Source: Acidimicrobiaceae bacterium (lineage in GTDB: Bacteria; Actinomycetota; Acidimicrobiia; Acidimicrobiales; RAAP-2). Taken from it: a stretch of DNA of 6,879 nt. A model generated the notes under the pieces. That model was not told the origin of the DNA. It saw nothing but the letters and a program-made list of their open reading frames with translations, and ran no database searches. The DNA lies in assembly GCA_003135595.1 (NCBI GenBank), contig PLCI01000127.1:337-7215 (forward strand), in the 5' to 3' direction. Shown piece by piece: positions 6,193 to 6,879 of the stretch. Position 1 is the first letter of the stretch, and each line of letters starts with the position of its first letter. Both the position numbers and the translations under genes were made by a program.

Positions 6193-6450
6193 ATGGCTGA
6201 GAAGGCTGCGATCATCGAGGAGCATCGAAAGCACGAGACGGACACGGGCTCGCCCGAGGTCCAGATCGCGATGCTGACCCAGCGGATCAGCGAGCTGACC
6301 GAGCACCTCCGCACGCACAAGCACGATCACTACTCGCGTCGCGGCCTGCTCAAGCTCGTCGGCCGGCGCCGCAGGTTCCTGAACTACCTGCAGCGGAAAG
6401 ACCTCGAGGGCTATCGCGCTCTCATCAAGGAGCTCGGCCTCCGCCGGTAA
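6193..6450 (+). CDS. rpsO: 30S ribosomal protein S15
   Basis: S15 is a primary 16S rRNA-binding protein that organises the central domain of the 30S subunit and takes part in a bridge to the 50S. The 85 residues carry the full family signature: DTGSPEVQIAMLTQRI (17-32), LTEHLRTHKHDHYSRRGLL (35-53), LVGRRRRFLNYL (55-66) and a C-terminal YRALIKELGLRR (74-85). The protein is about four residues shorter than the usual 89, the difference lying in the N-terminal helix before DTGSPE. No better in-frame start exists upstream. ATG at 6193 is preceded by TGAGGT (6176-6181), a long spacer for a Shine-Dalgarno. A candidate own promoter lies in the preceding gap. pnp follows after 106 bases, the classic rpsO-pnp pairing. 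Confidence 0.98.
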   Translation: MAEKAAIIEEHRKHETDTGSPEVQIAMLTQRISELTEHLRTHKHDHYSRRGLLKLVGRRRRFLNYLQRKDLEGYRALIKELGLRR

Positions 6451-6452
6451 CG

Positions 6453-6469
6453 CTCCTTTAGTCAAGGAG
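6453..6469 (+). promoter_or_regulatory. Small hairpin after rpsO that hides a consensus Shine-Dalgarno sequence
   Basis: CTCCTT (6453-6458) and AAGGAG (6464-6469) form a perfect 6-bp stem with a TAGTC loop, starting two bases after the rpsO stop. The right arm is part of AAGGAGG (6464-6470), a full complement to the 16S rRNA 3' end. It also overlaps by four bases the left arm of the larger hairpin at 6466-6523, so the two folds exclude each other. Confidence 0.5.
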
Positions 6470-6523
6470 GGTGGAGTTTGGGCGAGCGTCCCGCAATGAC
6501 GCTGACCCAAACTTCCACCCTTC
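6466..6523 (+). promoter_or_regulatory. Long rpsO-pnp intergenic hairpin, candidate RNase III processing site or attenuator
   Basis: Bases 6466-6482 pair with 6506-6523: 17 pairs including one G-U, with a single bulged T. Within this, GGGTGGAGTTTGGG faces CCCAAACTTCCACCC. After a 2x2 internal loop a second perfect 6-bp stem (AGCGTC 6485-6490 with GACGCT 6498-6503) closes a 7-base loop, giving 23 pairs in all. No T-run follows. In E. coli a hairpin in the pnp leader is cut by RNase III and lets PNPase repress itself; rpsO-pnp intergenic hairpins are also processed by RNase III in Streptomyces. The position and near-perfect duplex fit that role, though a read-through terminator for rpsO is also possible. 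Confidence 0.7.
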
Positions 6524-6549
6524 ACTCAAGAAGCACAGTGGAGGAATAG
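6478..6549 (+). other. Possible 23-codon leader ORF upstream of pnp
   Basis: TTG at 6478 sits 7 bases after the AAGGAGG at 6464-6470 and opens a 23-codon frame ending in TAG at 6547-6549, seven bases before the pnp ATG. An alternative GTG at 6471 opens a 29-codon frame whose TGA (6558-6560) overlaps the pnp ATG as ATGA. Neither peptide is recognisable, and both frames run through the long hairpin. The frames may be accidental; I list them because of the consensus Shine-Dalgarno. Confidence 0.15.
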
Positions 6550-6552
6550 GAG
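6548..6552 (+). promoter_or_regulatory. Shine-Dalgarno sequence of pnp
   Basis: AGGAG at 6548-6552 is four bases before ATG 6557, with a second purine-rich GGAGGAA (6540-6546) just upstream. It fixes the pnp start and lies outside the long hairpin. Confidence 0.65.
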
Positions 6553-6556
6553 AAAC

Positions 6557-6879
6557 ATGAGCATTGTTGAAGCTGAGCATCCCGCAGGGGTGCCGGTTTC
6601 CGTGTCCGTCGAAATCGGCGGCAAGGAGATTTCATTCGAGACGGGGAAGATCGCCAAGCAAGCAGACGGGGCAGTCCTCGTCCGCAGTGGTGACACCGTC
6701 GTCCTCGGTGCAGCGCAGGGCCGGACGGAAGCGCGCGAAGGCGCGGACTTCTTCCCCCTGACGATCGACATCGAGGAGCGCATGTACGCCGCCGGCAAGA
6801 TTCCCGGCGGCTTTTTCAAGCGTGAAGGTCGCCCCACCGAGCGGGCCATCCTGACCGCACGCATGATCGACCGCCCGAT
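6557..6879 (+). CDS. pnp: Polynucleotide phosphorylase, 3'-truncated by the window edge
   Basis: PNPase is the phosphate-dependent 3'-to-5' exoribonuclease that degrades mRNA and can add 3' tails. Only the first 107 codons and two bases of the next are present, all within the first RNase PH domain. Diagnostic blocks are ETGKIAKQADGAVLVRSGDTVVL (about 28-50), DFFPLTIDIEERMYAAGKIP (64-83) and FFKREGRPTERAILTARMIDRP (86-107), the FFxREGRP loop being an RNA-contacting signature. The catalytic second PH domain, KH and S1 domains lie beyond the window. ATG 6557 has a good Shine-Dalgarno. Codon use differs from its neighbours: about 25 of 107 codons end in A or T, against about 2 of the first 97 in truB. 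Identification is firm from these motifs and the position after rpsO. Confidence 0.96.
   Translation, partial: MSIVEAEHPAGVPVSVSVEIGGKEISFETGKIAKQADGAVLVRSGDTVVLGAAQGRTEAREGADFFPLTIDIEERMYAAGKIPGGFFKREGRPTERAILTARMIDRP

Noticed and set aside
6526..6864. Minus-strand frame of 112 codons near the window end
   Set aside because: It is antisense to the clear PNPase N-terminus and has no motif of its own.
1..6879. Mobile elements, CRISPR arrays, tRNA genes or an unknown accessory system
   Set aside because: No transposase, integrase, spaced repeats or tRNA-like cloverleaf was seen; the window is filled by a conserved housekeeping cluster with gaps no larger than 141 bases.

Overview
The window is a stretch of bacterial chromosome carrying the conserved transcription/translation gene cluster nusA - infB - rbfA - truB - ribF - rpsO - pnp, all on the + strand. 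Both end genes are cut by the window edges: nusA lacks its 5' part and pnp its 3' part. The DNA is very GC-rich, codon third positions are mostly G or C in the central genes, and four genes in a row start with GTG or TTG. The proteins also look actinobacterial: an IF-2 with a long Pro/Ala/Gly/Arg linker and an S15 and RibF of actinobacterial type. I infer a high-GC actinobacterium, possibly a deep lineage such as Acidimicrobiia; sequence reading alone cannot fix the class.

Layout. 1-978: C-terminal three quarters of NusA (S1, KH1, KH2) plus a long acidic low-complexity tail. 979-1102: a 124-base gap with two strong stem-loops and no ylxR gene. 1103-3835: translation initiation factor IF-2 (TTG start). 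3835-4206: ribosome-binding factor A, overlapping infB by one base. 4203-5111: tRNA pseudouridine-55 synthase, overlapping rbfA by four bases. 5122-6051: bifunctional riboflavin kinase/FAD synthetase. 6052-6192: a 141-base gap with a GC palindrome, an extended -10 promoter candidate and a short 5'-leader hairpin. 6193-6450: ribosomal protein S15. 6451-6556: a 106-base gap with a long, nearly perfect hairpin, a competing smaller hairpin and a buried Shine-Dalgarno sequence. 6557-6879: the start of polynucleotide phosphorylase.

The genes cover transcription elongation/antitermination (NusA), translation initiation (IF-2), late 30S maturation (RbfA), tRNA T-loop modification (TruB), flavin cofactor synthesis (RibF), the 30S subunit itself (S15) and RNA decay (PNPase). 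infB-rbfA-truB are tightly coupled by overlaps, while rpsO-pnp looks like a second unit with its own promoter.

I found no mobile element, CRISPR array, tRNA, defence gene or new protein system. The part most worth a second look is non-coding: the rpsO-pnp intergenic RNA, which could form two mutually exclusive folds and resembles in position the RNase III-processed pnp leaders known elsewhere.
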